Shown here: positions 41,023-53,020 of the stretch, piece after piece
Layout of the letters: every line of letters starts with the position of its first letter
Numbering within the stretch: position 1 is the first letter of the stretch
Assembly: GCA_002367815.1 (NCBI GenBank)
Contig: DFDG01000055.1
Location: 5,391 to 58,410 of the forward strand
Source: Opitutaceae bacterium UBA3033
Lineage (GTDB): Bacteria; Verrucomicrobiota; Verrucomicrobiia; Opitutales; Opitutaceae
Direction: 5' to 3'
Length of the DNA: 53,020 nucleotides
Program-made: the position numbers and the translations under genes
The notes under the pieces: model-generated
What the model was told of the DNA's origin: nothing
Database searches by the model: none
What the model saw: only the letters and a program-made list of their open reading frames with translations

Positions 41023-42504
41023 TCAGGGCAAGTCAGTATTGCCCATCAAAAATCTATCGCACTCGCGGGCGGCTCCGCGACCTTCGTTGATGGCCCAGAC
41101 GACGAGTGATTGACCGCGGCGGCAATCGCCGGCGGCAAATACTCCGGGGATGCTCGTGGTGTATTTCTCGTGCTCGGCCTTCACGTTGGAACGCGCGTCG
41201 GTTTCGATTTTGATTTCCTTGAGCAAGGCCTGTTCGGGTCCAAGGAAGCCCATCGCCAACAACACGAGTTGCGCGGGGTGGGTTTTTTCCGTGCCGGGTT
41301 GCTCCTGCGGGACGAACTGACCTTTTTCGTTTTTGTCCCACTTGATCTCCACGGTCACGAGTTCCTTTAGATTGCCCTGCTTGTCGCCGATGAATTTTTT
41401 CACCGTGGTCAGATAGATGCGCGGATCGTCGCCGAACTTCGCAGCGGCTTCTTCCTGGCCATAGTCCATCTTGTAGACCTTGGGCCACTCCGGCCAGGGA
41501 TTGTTCGCCTGCCGCTCCATTGCGGGCTTCGGCAAAATTTCAATCTGGATCAGGCTCTTGCAGCCGTGACGCATCGAAGTGCCCACACAATCAGTGCCGG
41601 TGTCACCGCCACCGATGACGATCACATCCTTGCCCTCGGCGTTGATCGGACTCGGACCTTCGTTGGCCAGCACGGCCTTGGTGTTGGCCGTGAGAAATTC
41701 CATCGCAAAGTGCACACCCTTGAGTTCACGGCCCTCGATGGGCAGATCACGTGGCTGCGTCGCCCCGGTGCAAATCACCGTGGCGTCGTATTCGTGGAGA
41801 AAGATTTCCGGTTCCACATTCTCACCGACGTTGGCATTGCAGATGAATTTGATGCCTTCCTGCTCCATGAGCTTGATGCGGCGGAGCACCACATCCTGCT
41901 TATCGAGCTTCATGTTGGGAATGCCATACATCAACAAACCGCCCGGACGGTCGGCCCGTTCAAAGACCGTGACGGAGTGACCGGCTTGGTTGAGCTGCGC
42001 GGCGGCGGAGAGGCCGGAAGGACCGGAACCAATGATCGCGACTTTCTTGCCGGTGCGAACCTTGGGGGCCTGCGGCAAAACCCAACCTTCATCCCAACCC
42101 CGGTCGGTGATCGCGGCTTCGATATTCTTGATGGTGACCGGCGGACCGTTGAGGCCGAGCACGCATGAACCTTCACAAGGTGCAGGACAGACCCGGCCGG
42201 TGAATTCCGGGAAATTGTTCGTCTTGTGCAGGCGGCCCAGCGCTTCCTGCCACTGATTGCGGTAAACCAAATCGTTCCACTCGGGAATCAGGTTGTTGAT
42301 CGGGCAACCGGATGCCATGCCACCAATCAATTTGCCGGTATGGCAGAACGGAACGCCGCAATCCATGCAACGTGCACCCTGATTGCGGAGCTTTCGGGGC
42401 TCCATGTGTTGATGAAACTCCTTCCAATCGCGCACGCGCTCAAGTGGCGCCCGGTCAATCGGTAGTTCACGCAAATATTCGATAAATCCTGTTGGCTTGC
42501 CCAT
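41023..42504 (-). CDS. gltD: Glutamate synthase, small (beta) subunit
   Basis: NADPH-oxidising FAD subunit of 493 residues; it supplies electrons to GltB for making glutamate from glutamine and 2-oxoglutarate. The N-terminal cysteine-rich domain has CMDCGVPFCHTGKLIGG, GCPINNLIPEWN and CPAPCEGSCVLG, the two [4Fe-4S] clusters. The FAD motif is GSGPSGLSAAAQLNQAG and the NADPH motif is VIGGGDTGTDCVGTS. The C-terminal FAD-contact stretch is GVFAAGDCRRGQSLVVWAI. It follows gltB on the same strand with a 119-base gap that contains heptanucleotide repeats. Confidence 0.97.
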   Translation of the reverse strand: MGKPTGFIEYLRELPIDRAPLERVRDWKEFHQHMEPRKLRNQGARCMDCGVPFCHTGKLIGGMASGCPINNLIPEWNDLVYRNQWQEALGRLHKTNNFPEFTGRVCPAPCEGSCVLGLNGPPVTIKNIEAAITDRGWDEGWVLPQAPKVRTGKKVAIIGSGPSGLSAAAQLNQAGHSVTVFERADRPGGLLMYGIPNMKLDKQDVVLRRIKLMEQEGIKFICNANVGENVEPEIFLHEYDATVICTGATQPRDLPIEGRELKGVHFAMEFLTANTKAVLANEGPSPINAEGKDVIVIGGGDTGTDCVGTSMRHGCKSLIQIEILPKPAMERQANNPWPEWPKVYKMDYGQEEAAAKFGDDPRIYLTTVKKFIGDKQGNLKELVTVEIKWDKNEKGQFVPQEQPGTEKTHPAQLVLLAMGFLGPEQALLKEIKIETDARSNVKAEHEKYTTSIPGVFAAGDCRRGQSLVVWAINEGRGAARECDRFLMGNTDLP

Positions 42505-42516
42505 GGTAGATAAAAA

Positions 42517-42558
42517 GTAACGGGTAGTTAGTAGCGGTTAGTGGGTAACGGGTGGAAA
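42517..42558. repeat. Degenerate heptanucleotide tandem repeat (GTAACGG/TTAGTGG type)
   Basis: Six 7-base units in the gltB-gltD gap: GTAACGG, GTAGTTA, GTAGCGG, TTAGTGG, GTAACGG, GTGGAAA. The first and fifth are identical. The 7-base register is clear although individual units vary. Confidence 0.55.
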
Positions 42559-42623
42559 AGTGGAGACTGGTTGGCGGGATTGGAATGCTCGCGGGTCGAT
42601 ATTTTCTACTCGTTGCTTTCAGT

Positions 42624-47246
<4,623 letters not shown>

Positions 47247-47338
47247 GGAAGTAGATCTCAAGGCGGGCGGGAAAAGGAGGTGAGCTGAATCTATGCCACT
47301 GTGGCTCGGTTTTGTAAGCAGGTCGTTGGTAGTCAGGC

Positions 47339-47370
47339 AAAAAAAAGGCCGTCTTTGGTGAGAGACGGCC
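47339..47370 (-). terminator. Rho-independent terminator after the glutaredoxin-like gene
   Basis: On the minus strand GGCCGTCT pairs perfectly with AGACGGCC around an 8-base loop and is followed by eight T residues. It separates the glutaredoxin-like gene from gltB. Confidence 0.92.
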
Positions 47371-47398
47371 CGGAAGTTTATTATCGGATGCCCTCAGT

Positions 47399-47734
47399 TT
47401 AGAAGAATCGTATGGTTTTAGTCGCCATTTTGGCATGTTCATCGTCCGAACAGCCCGCGTTGGTGGGGACTTCAGCCGATAAATCCGTCGGTTTAACCAA
47501 GTCGTTGCTCAGAAGGTAGTTTTCCACCTCTTCGCCTGAGATATCTGCAAGCATGACTCCGTCAATCTCCACGCAAGGTGATAGAGGCTGGCCTGATTTT
47601 TGGACCATCTCCGCGTAATTTTCCCGGTTATTGATGATATCGATATCATCATACGCGAGGGCATGCTTGCTCATTACTGCGCGAACGCCGTTAGACCAGC
47701 CGCACTGGGGCTTGAGATATGCTTTAATCTTCAT
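47399..47734 (-). CDS. Glutaredoxin-like protein
   Basis: Small thioredoxin-fold protein of 111 residues. The active-site motif near the N-terminus is CGWS (LKPQCGWSNGVR), with one cysteine, so a monothiol-type reaction is expected. A cis-proline-like segment (PLSPCVEIDGVMLADI) follows the central strand, as in glutaredoxins. The C-terminal 30 residues are an extension containing one more cysteine (NAGCSDDEHA). It is transcribed alone, with a strong terminator downstream and the AraC-type gene upstream on the same strand. Confidence 0.83.
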   Translation of the reverse strand: MKIKAYLKPQCGWSNGVRAVMSKHALAYDDIDIINNRENYAEMVQKSGQPLSPCVEIDGVMLADISGEEVENYLLSNDLVKPTDLSAEVPTNAGCSDDEHAKMATKTIRFF

Positions 47735-47830
47735 GGTGTAATGTGCCTCCGAGTGAAGGGACGTGCAAGATAACGGACGAGTTTTTGCACCGGCAAGTGC
47801 AAGTTTTCTAAATCTATGGCATATGACGGG

Positions 47831-48655
47831 CTAATAAGTGCGTAGTCCGCGACGAAAATCCGTCGGGGTAACCCCACACTTCTGCCTAAACTGCCTCGAG
47901 AAATAGAAAATGTCCTGAAAACCAACGATTTCGGCAATACTGCCAATCGTCAGATCTGACTCGGCCAGCAACTGCCGGGCACGCTCGATCTTGGCGTTAA
48001 TAATATAATCCTGGGGCCTCTGTCGGGTGATCTTGAGGAATATCCGGGAAAAATGATCCACACTGTAGCCTGCTTTTCCGGCCAGTTCACTCACGGGGGG
48101 AGTTTTTGCGGGGCTTTCCCTGATCAAGGCGGCCGTTTGCATCACAATATCGCGGTGGCGCTGTTCCGTTCCAGGGGTCTCCATTTGCAGTGACGCAACG
48201 TGCTCACGGCTCAACTCAGCCAACAAACCCGCCATCAGCGCTGAGGCGGCACCGACGGCGTTGGGCTCATTGCCGAGATCGATGATCCGTCGCATCAGGG
48301 TATCAACGAATTCCACCTGTCGGGTGCGATGAACTTCAAACGGCGGGTTGAAAGCGGATAAAGGCAAATCTTGGACAGCCTCGATACTGGAGAAATGGAT
48401 GAAATTAACCCCCAATCTAGCCTTCGGATCCTGCACCGCCTCGTAACGACGACCCGGTCTCATCCAAAGGCAGACTCCGGGCCGGAGCCCGATTTCGCCC
48501 GAGGACAATCGCATACGGCCCTGCCCATCCCAGACGAACCAAAGATCGAAGTCCCGCAACGCTTTCGCCCAACTGCGACCCAAGTTCCAGCCCGGTTCAC
48601 AACGCACCCGGGCGCTTTGATTTATCCTGATATCGGTTGGTTTGAGTGAAATCAT
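47831..48655 (-). CDS. AraC-family transcriptional regulator (copy 2)
   Basis: Regulator of 274 residues: an N-terminal cupin-like sensor (WFVWDGQGRMRLSSGEIGLR, PGVCLWMRPGRRYEA) and a C-terminal AraC domain. The first HTH is VSELAGKAGYSVDHFSRIF, the second SIAEIVGFQDIFYFSRQFRQ, closing KCGVTPTDFRRG. Divergent from the PhyH gene that starts at 48760; the 104-base gap is AT-rich (AATATCGGATAAATACAAATTATT) and should contain both promoters. This repeats the arrangement at 34-36 kb with the strands swapped. Confidence 0.9.
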   Translation of the reverse strand: MISLKPTDIRINQSARVRCEPGWNLGRSWAKALRDFDLWFVWDGQGRMRLSSGEIGLRPGVCLWMRPGRRYEAVQDPKARLGVNFIHFSSIEAVQDLPLSAFNPPFEVHRTRQVEFVDTLMRRIIDLGNEPNAVGAASALMAGLLAELSREHVASLQMETPGTEQRHRDIVMQTAALIRESPAKTPPVSELAGKAGYSVDHFSRIFLKITRQRPQDYIINAKIERARQLLAESDLTIGSIAEIVGFQDIFYFSRQFRQKCGVTPTDFRRGLRTY

Positions 48656-48759
48656 ATAATATCGGATAAATACAAATTATTAGCGGCGATATGCATGGCC
48701 CTGCAACCGCATTATCTGCTAGATTATGGAAACTTCGTTTCCCAGCTCCCCCTACTTTT

Positions 48760-49623
48760 ATGGTACTGCCCTCAATCAAGCACATCGATCACGGTTCTGA
48801 AATGCATGACCCCGAACTCTACCAACCCGCGAGTGAGGGGTTTGGCGTCGAGCGCTTCGAGGACATCGGTCCCGAAGAAATAAAACACTATAACGAGCAG
48901 GGCTATTTGATCGTCCGCCAAGCTTTCACGGAAAAAGAAATCCAAGCCGCCAAGCAGGGACTCATGGATCTTATCATGGGGAAGAACCCGGATTACACGG
49001 GGGTAATGTTCGAAGCCAAAGCCCAGGATATTCTGCCCACTTTGAGTTTGGAAGAGCGTCAGGATGCGGTGCGCAAGTTGATGGCCTTCGTCGAATTTGA
49101 TGCCCGTTTAAAAGCTATTTCCCATCACCCCAAGCTGCTGCAAACCATCCGCACGCTGCTGGGCAATCGCGACTCGCAGATGTTTCAGGATATGGCCCTG
49201 CTCAAGCCACCCCGTCTCGGTCGGGAAAAGCCCTGGCATCAGGACAAAGCCTATTTCAACTACCCTTTGGATACGCCTGTGGTCGGCGTATGGATCGCGC
49301 TCGACGAAGCCACGATCGACAACGGCTGTATGCAGTTTCTGCAGGGACAACACCGCAAGGGTCCGCAAATTCACTTCCAGAAACGTGACTGGCAGATCTG
49401 CGACACCCAGATCATGGGACAGCGTTCGACTGCCGCACCGTTGCAGCCGGGCGGCATGCTTTTGTTCAGTGGGCTCCTGCCGCACGGCACCCCGCATAAT
49501 GCCTCGGGTAAGCGCCGGCGGGCGCTCCAATACCACTACGCCCCGGCTGATGTTTCCACGCTGCCCGACAACGACGAACGCCTGATGCACTTCGGCAGCG
49601 AAGGCAAAGATGTTACGTGCTGA
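48760..49623 (+). CDS. Phytanoyl-CoA dioxygenase (PhyH) family protein (copy 2)
   Basis: Fe(II)/2-oxoglutarate oxygenase of 287 residues from ATG 48760. The metal-binding H-x-D is clear: His160 and Asp162 in KPWHQDKAYF. The distal histidine is in LFSGLLPHGTPHNAS, and the 2-oxoglutarate arginine is probably in SGKRRRALQYH. The N-terminal helix (EIKHYNEQGYLIVRQAF) is the usual family start. ATG 48802 is a second possible start. It is more canonical than copy 1 at 34079-34993 and is divergent from an AraC-type regulator that likely controls it. Substrate unknown. Confidence 0.86.
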   Translation: MVLPSIKHIDHGSEMHDPELYQPASEGFGVERFEDIGPEEIKHYNEQGYLIVRQAFTEKEIQAAKQGLMDLIMGKNPDYTGVMFEAKAQDILPTLSLEERQDAVRKLMAFVEFDARLKAISHHPKLLQTIRTLLGNRDSQMFQDMALLKPPRLGREKPWHQDKAYFNYPLDTPVVGVWIALDEATIDNGCMQFLQGQHRKGPQIHFQKRDWQICDTQIMGQRSTAAPLQPGGMLLFSGLLPHGTPHNASGKRRRALQYHYAPADVSTLPDNDERLMHFGSEGKDVTC

Positions 49624-49633
49624 ACAGGCGCTT

Positions 49634-50623
49634 TTAGCCGAAGGCCTGCATTCTGAGCCCTCGTAGAGTTGCAATACCCGCGAGACTTTCGACGGCGGGT
49701 AGCGGTCGCGGTTCGGTGCACCGGCGGCGGCCGCTTTGGAGTTGATAGTAATTCAGATGCTTTTGCACAAACGCGCGGGAGCCCAGCACCGCACCGTCGC
49801 TGAAGTAGCGCACCCGGCAGCGCAGCACGGCGGTGAGCGGGAGCTCGCCCTTGGTTTTCAAGACTTGTTTGAACTTCTCGGTCGGGATCGCCTGCCCCTT
49901 GGTTTGCGGTCCGGATCCGCGGCCAAATAGCATTTGCCGGTAGCTGCTATGTGCCCCTTGCCAAGTCTGTGCTCCCATGACATGTCCGAGACCGGTGCGG
50001 GCCTTGGGGCTACCGGCCACGGCTTCGCCGTAGCCGCAGAACCGGTAGTCTTTGGGATCTTTGACCAACCCGGCGCGGACGGCGTTCAGATCGATGTAGG
50101 CAGACATCACCGCTGTGACTCTTTGATTACCCTCGACCAGCACGCTTTTGAAGCGTTCGGACCAGAGGGTGCCGTAGCGTTTATGGGAACGATTATACCA
50201 GACGGCGAACCGTTGTTTAACCAGTTTCATGAACTGGGAGACATCTCCCATTAAAGCCAATTGGCGTTCCCTCCACGCGGAGGCTTCTGATTCGTCCGGG
50301 GTCTTGAGTTGCTCGGTCAGGGCCTCGACCCGGGCCACCTGATACTTGGTGGGTTTGGGATAGAGAATCGCGTAGCGGCGCAAGAGTTCCTGATCGGAGA
50401 GAGCGATCTTTTTTGGCACCCGCAAAAGGACATGGAAATGGTTACTCATCAGCGCGTAGGTCACAATCTGAACACCACAATATTCGGCTACCTGCCAGAG
50501 TTGCTTGCGTAGGGTCTCCTTCGCCACGTCATGTAAGAGCATCTCCCCGTTCACCGTCCGGGTCATGCAATGGTAGAGTGCTTCCTCCTGCCCTGCATCC
50601 ACTTTGATCCGCGACGTCCGCAT
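49634..50623 (-). mobile_element. RAYT/IS200-like (Y1) REP-associated transposase
   Basis: HUH-type single-strand transposase of 329 residues. The metal-binding HUH-type motif is SNHFHVLL (His62 and His64). The helix with RFAVWYNRSHKRYGTLW is the block that usually carries the catalytic tyrosine; Tyr143 is my candidate. RVTAVMSAYIDLNAVRAGLV is a further family signature. The C-terminal third (from about residue 235) is an extension with YFSDGAVLGSRAFVQKHLNY. The gene appears intact, with no terminal inverted repeats or target duplications at its edges, as expected for RAYTs. It may act on the REP-like elements at 34 and 36 kb; that is inference. Confidence 0.85.
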
Positions 50624-50790
50624 GCCAGATACCCTGCCCCATCAGCCCTCTCCCGTCAAGCGTTATTAACCTGTCCCTTTTTATTAAGTTCTTAATGGTC
50701 GGTTGTTTCGCAGTTCTGGTGAGGGAGCGTTGTCGGCGCGGAAAAATTTTCGCCTAGCCGACGTCATCGAGTTGCGCCATACACGCGCCA

Positions 50791-51771
50791 ATGAAAGTGC
50801 TCGTGACCGGTGCCGCCGGCTTTATCGGCTACCATGTCTGCCAACGTCTTGCTGCCCATCCCGGTTGCGATGTGCTGGGGGTGGACAACCTCAATGACTA
50901 TTACGATGTCGGTTTGAAGCGCGCCCGTTTGGCTCAGCTCGACCCATTGGATAACTTTCGCTTCGTGCAATCTGATTTCGCCCAGACCGGCATGCTCGCC
51001 GGACTTTGGGCCCACTTTAAACCGGACTACGCGGTGCATCTCGGCGCCCAGGCGAATGTGCGCTACAGTGTCACGCATCCCGCCGCGTATGTGCAGAGCA
51101 ACCTCGTGGGCTTTCACAACATGCTCGAGGCCGCGCGTGCGCATCCACCCAAGCACACGGTATTTGCTTCTTCGAGCAGTGTTTATGGCGCGACCGCCGC
51201 CATTCCTTTCGCCGAGGATGGCGATACCAGCCATCCGCTCTCGTTCTATGGCGCGACGAAAAAAGCCAACGAAGCCATGGCGCACAGTTATGCCCATCTG
51301 CACGGACTGGCGCTGACGGGACTGAGGTTTTTCAACGTTTATGGTCCCTGGGGCCGGCCCGACACCGCGCCGACCCTTTTTGCAAAAGCGATATTTGCCA
51401 GTGAACCGATCGATCTCTTTGCCGAGGGCAAGGCGCGACGCGATTTCACCTACATCAATGACATCGTGGATGGTGTGGTGAAAGTGCTGCTTTATCCGCC
51501 GGTTGAGAAACCCCTGCCACCCTATCGCATTTTTAATCTCGGGCATAATCGCCCCGTCGAAACCTTGCTGTTTGTGCGCATGTTGGAGCAGCTCATCGGA
51601 CGCGAGGCCAAGCTCAATCTGCTGCCAGCCCAACCGGCCGATGTGCCCGAAACCTGTGCTTCGCTCGAACGCATCCAGGCCGTCATTGGATATGCGCCAA
51701 GAGTCCCGTTGGAGGAAGGCCTGCGCCACTTCGTGGACTGGTTTAGGACTTATTATCAGCCTGATTCCTGA
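50791..51771 (+). CDS. NAD-dependent nucleotide-sugar epimerase (UDP-glucuronate 4-epimerase-like)
   Basis: Extended SDR of 326 residues that epimerises a nucleotide sugar for envelope polysaccharide or lipopolysaccharide. The NAD motif is VTGAAGFIGYHV at residues 4-15, with DNLNDYYDVGLKRARL next, typical of the UDP-glucuronate 4-epimerase group. The catalytic Tyr and Lys are in SFYGATKKANEAM, with SSSVYG upstream. A substrate-binding segment is GRPDTAPTLF and RRDFTYINDIVDGV. It starts with ATG 50791 and is separated from recA by 148 bases. Confidence 0.93.
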   Translation: MKVLVTGAAGFIGYHVCQRLAAHPGCDVLGVDNLNDYYDVGLKRARLAQLDPLDNFRFVQSDFAQTGMLAGLWAHFKPDYAVHLGAQANVRYSVTHPAAYVQSNLVGFHNMLEAARAHPPKHTVFASSSSVYGATAAIPFAEDGDTSHPLSFYGATKKANEAMAHSYAHLHGLALTGLRFFNVYGPWGRPDTAPTLFAKAIFASEPIDLFAEGKARRDFTYINDIVDGVVKVLLYPPVEKPLPPYRIFNLGHNRPVETLLFVRMLEQLIGREAKLNLLPAQPADVPETCASLERIQAVIGYAPRVPLEEGLRHFVDWFRTYYQPDS

Positions 51772-51846
51772 CCGATTCGGCGTTGAGTTAATAGGTGTGC
51801 AAAGAAACGTCGCACTCCGTCCTTGCGCGCAGACCTACAGCGATGA

Positions 51847-51860
51847 ATGTCTACTGACAT
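51847..51860. promoter_or_regulatory. Palindrome ATGTC-TACT-GACAT upstream of recA
   Basis: A perfect 5-base inverted repeat with 4-base spacer lies 60 bases before the recA start. It could be an SOS/LexA-type operator, since recA is usually under LexA control, but LexA boxes vary by phylum and I cannot match this to a known one. A TATTAT sequence at about 51882-51887 may be the -10 hexamer. Confidence 0.35.
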
Positions 51861-51919
51861 AACGCTGTCACTCCCCGCTGATATTATCCTCCCCACTCTA
51901 ATCCAAATACACTGTTCCC

Positions 51920-52993
51920 ATGTCCAAAGCTTCATCCGCCAAAACGTCCCCCACTGCCCTCGCCCACACGGGTCGCGAAAAAAACATCGAGCTCGCACTT
52001 TCTTCGATCACCAAACAATTCGGCGAGGGTTCCATCATGCGGCTGGGTAGCAATGCCCACATGAAAGTCGAGACCTTGAGCACGGGATCTTTGGCCGTTG
52101 ATCTGGCCCTGGGCGTCGGCGGGTTGCCGAAGGGGCGGATCGTGGAAATTTATGGCCCGGAATCCTCCGGCAAAACCACCTTTTGTTTGAGCGTAATAGC
52201 TGAAGCCCAGAAAGCCGGTGGCTTGGCCGCATTCATCGATGTGGAGCATGCCCTTGACCCGAAGTTTGCGCGGATCGCGGGCGTAAATCTCGATGACCTG
52301 CTCGTATCGCAACCCGATTCAGGTGAGGATGCACTCAACATCATGGAGACCCTCATCCGCTCCAATTCGATTGATGTTATCGTGCTCGATTCCGTAGCCG
52401 CGCTGACCACCCGCGCGGAACTCGACGGCCAGATGGGCGATGCCACCGTCGGTGCGCAGGCCCGCCTGATGTCGCAAGCCATGCGCCGCCTCACCGCCGT
52501 GGTTAGTAAGACCAACTGCATATGTATTTTCACCAATCAGATTCGCGAAAAGATCGGCGTGATGTTTGGCAGCCCCGAGACCACTTCAGGCGGCCGGGCC
52601 CTCAAATTTTTCTCCAGTGTGCGCATCGACATCCGCCGCCGCGATCAGATCAAGACTCCTGACGGCAAAGTCATCGGTAATCGCACCAAGATCAAAATTG
52701 TGAAGAACAAGGTCGCCCCGCCGTTCACCGAATGCGAATTCGACATCATGTATGACGAGGGAATTTCGCAGACCGGGTCGATGATCGACTTGGGCATTGA
52801 GCACAAGATTCTCGAAAAACGTGGCGCTTGGATTTCCTTTGATGGCGAACTTATCGGCCAGGGCCGCGATGCCGCGAAACTCACCTTAAAGGAGAAACCA
52901 GAAATGGCCGCGAAGGTAACCAAGGCCGTCCTTGAAAAAGTTAACGTCAAGGGCGGAGAAAACATCACTGGCGACGCCGACAAGAAAGAGTAA
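51920..52993 (+). CDS. recA: Recombinase A
   Basis: ATP-dependent DNA strand-exchange protein of 357 residues, essentially full length. It starts with ATG 51920. Walker A is GPESSGKTT, with the preceding GLPKGRIVEIYGP; Walker B ends in VIVLDSVAAL; loop 1 is ELDGQMGDATVGAQARLMSQ and loop 2 is FGSPETTSGGRALKFFSS, both for DNA binding. The C-terminal domain is present and ends in an acidic/lysine tail (DADKKE). The gene is the last in the window and faces no convergent gene within it. Confidence 0.98.
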   Translation: MSKASSAKTSPTALAHTGREKNIELALSSITKQFGEGSIMRLGSNAHMKVETLSTGSLAVDLALGVGGLPKGRIVEIYGPESSGKTTFCLSVIAEAQKAGGLAAFIDVEHALDPKFARIAGVNLDDLLVSQPDSGEDALNIMETLIRSNSIDVIVLDSVAALTTRAELDGQMGDATVGAQARLMSQAMRRLTAVVSKTNCICIFTNQIREKIGVMFGSPETTSGGRALKFFSSVRIDIRRRDQIKTPDGKVIGNRTKIKIVKNKVAPPFTECEFDIMYDEGISQTGSMIDLGIEHKILEKRGAWISFDGELIGQGRDAAKLTLKEKPEMAAKVTKAVLEKVNVKGGENITGDADKKE

Positions 52994-53020
52994 ACCGAAA
53001 CAATTGCGGCCCGTGCTTAG

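Noticed and set aside
40711..41109. Short open frames in the gap before gltD
   Set aside because: No start signals, no hydrophobic or domain pattern, and one overlaps the end of gltD.

Overview
The window looks like ordinary chromosome from a Verrucomicrobiota bacterium, most likely of the class Opitutae. This is inferred from the gene families present (two DUF5069 proteins, a tiny lysine/alanine-rich histone H1-like protein, a [F/L][R/K]LKP[K/R]L-repeat membrane protein, AraC/phytanoyl-CoA-dioxygenase pairs, Gfo/Idh/MocA and enolase-superfamily enzymes) and not from any marker-gene comparison. Genes are on both strands in short operons, many with ATGA or GTGA start/stop overlaps. I saw no rRNA, tRNA, CRISPR array, prophage or plasmid functions.

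Layout. 1-821: two tandem small heat shock proteins (minus). 1102-4619: a C-S lyase, the remains of a regulator-like gene between two long inverted repeats, a tRNA-dihydrouridine synthase and a MarC membrane protein. 4641-5888: a proline-rich membrane protein gene broken by two in-frame stops. 5982-7216: lipoprotein and RarD-like transporter. 7129-12725 (minus): apparently a sugar-acid catabolic cluster (probable six-hairpin barrel protein, enolase-superfamily dehydratase, D-2-hydroxyacid dehydrogenase, alpha/beta hydrolase), then a uracil-DNA glycosylase and an FKBP-type isomerase. 12794-14685: RhlE-like helicase and a glycine-rich RRM protein, each with a clear terminator. 14880-20664: thioesterase, S4 protein, DUF3016 protein and a two-gene NAD-dependent formate dehydrogenase. 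20874-25982: small membrane protein, DUF5069-gluconokinase-penicillin acylase operon, deoxyribosyltransferase-like protein, uracil phosphoribosyltransferase. 25986-31194: DUF6483-like protein, DUF481 protein, rRNA-methyltransferase-like protein, VOC protein and S9 peptidase. 31340-38794: SIS protein and BadF-type sugar kinase, a conserved protein of uncertain function, a PhyH/AraC divergent pair, a Gfo/Idh/MocA oxidoreductase, a protein with a cryptic kinase-like motif set, and the histone-like peptide. 38812-40585: second DUF5069 protein, a frameshifted methylglyoxal synthase, a structured intergenic segment and a membrane protein. 41023-47246: glutamate synthase gltB-gltD. 47399-49623: glutaredoxin-like protein and a second AraC/PhyH divergent pair. 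49634-50623: a RAYT-type transposase. 50791-52993: a nucleotide-sugar epimerase and recA.

The most notable points are three visibly damaged genes in 53 kb (methylglyoxal synthase with one extra base, the LKPKL-repeat protein with two nonsense codons and an ACG where its start would be, and the regulator remnant), a kinase-like protein not obvious from its overall sequence, two REP-like inverted-repeat elements in the same window as a RAYT transposase, and degenerate heptanucleotide repeats in two gaps.
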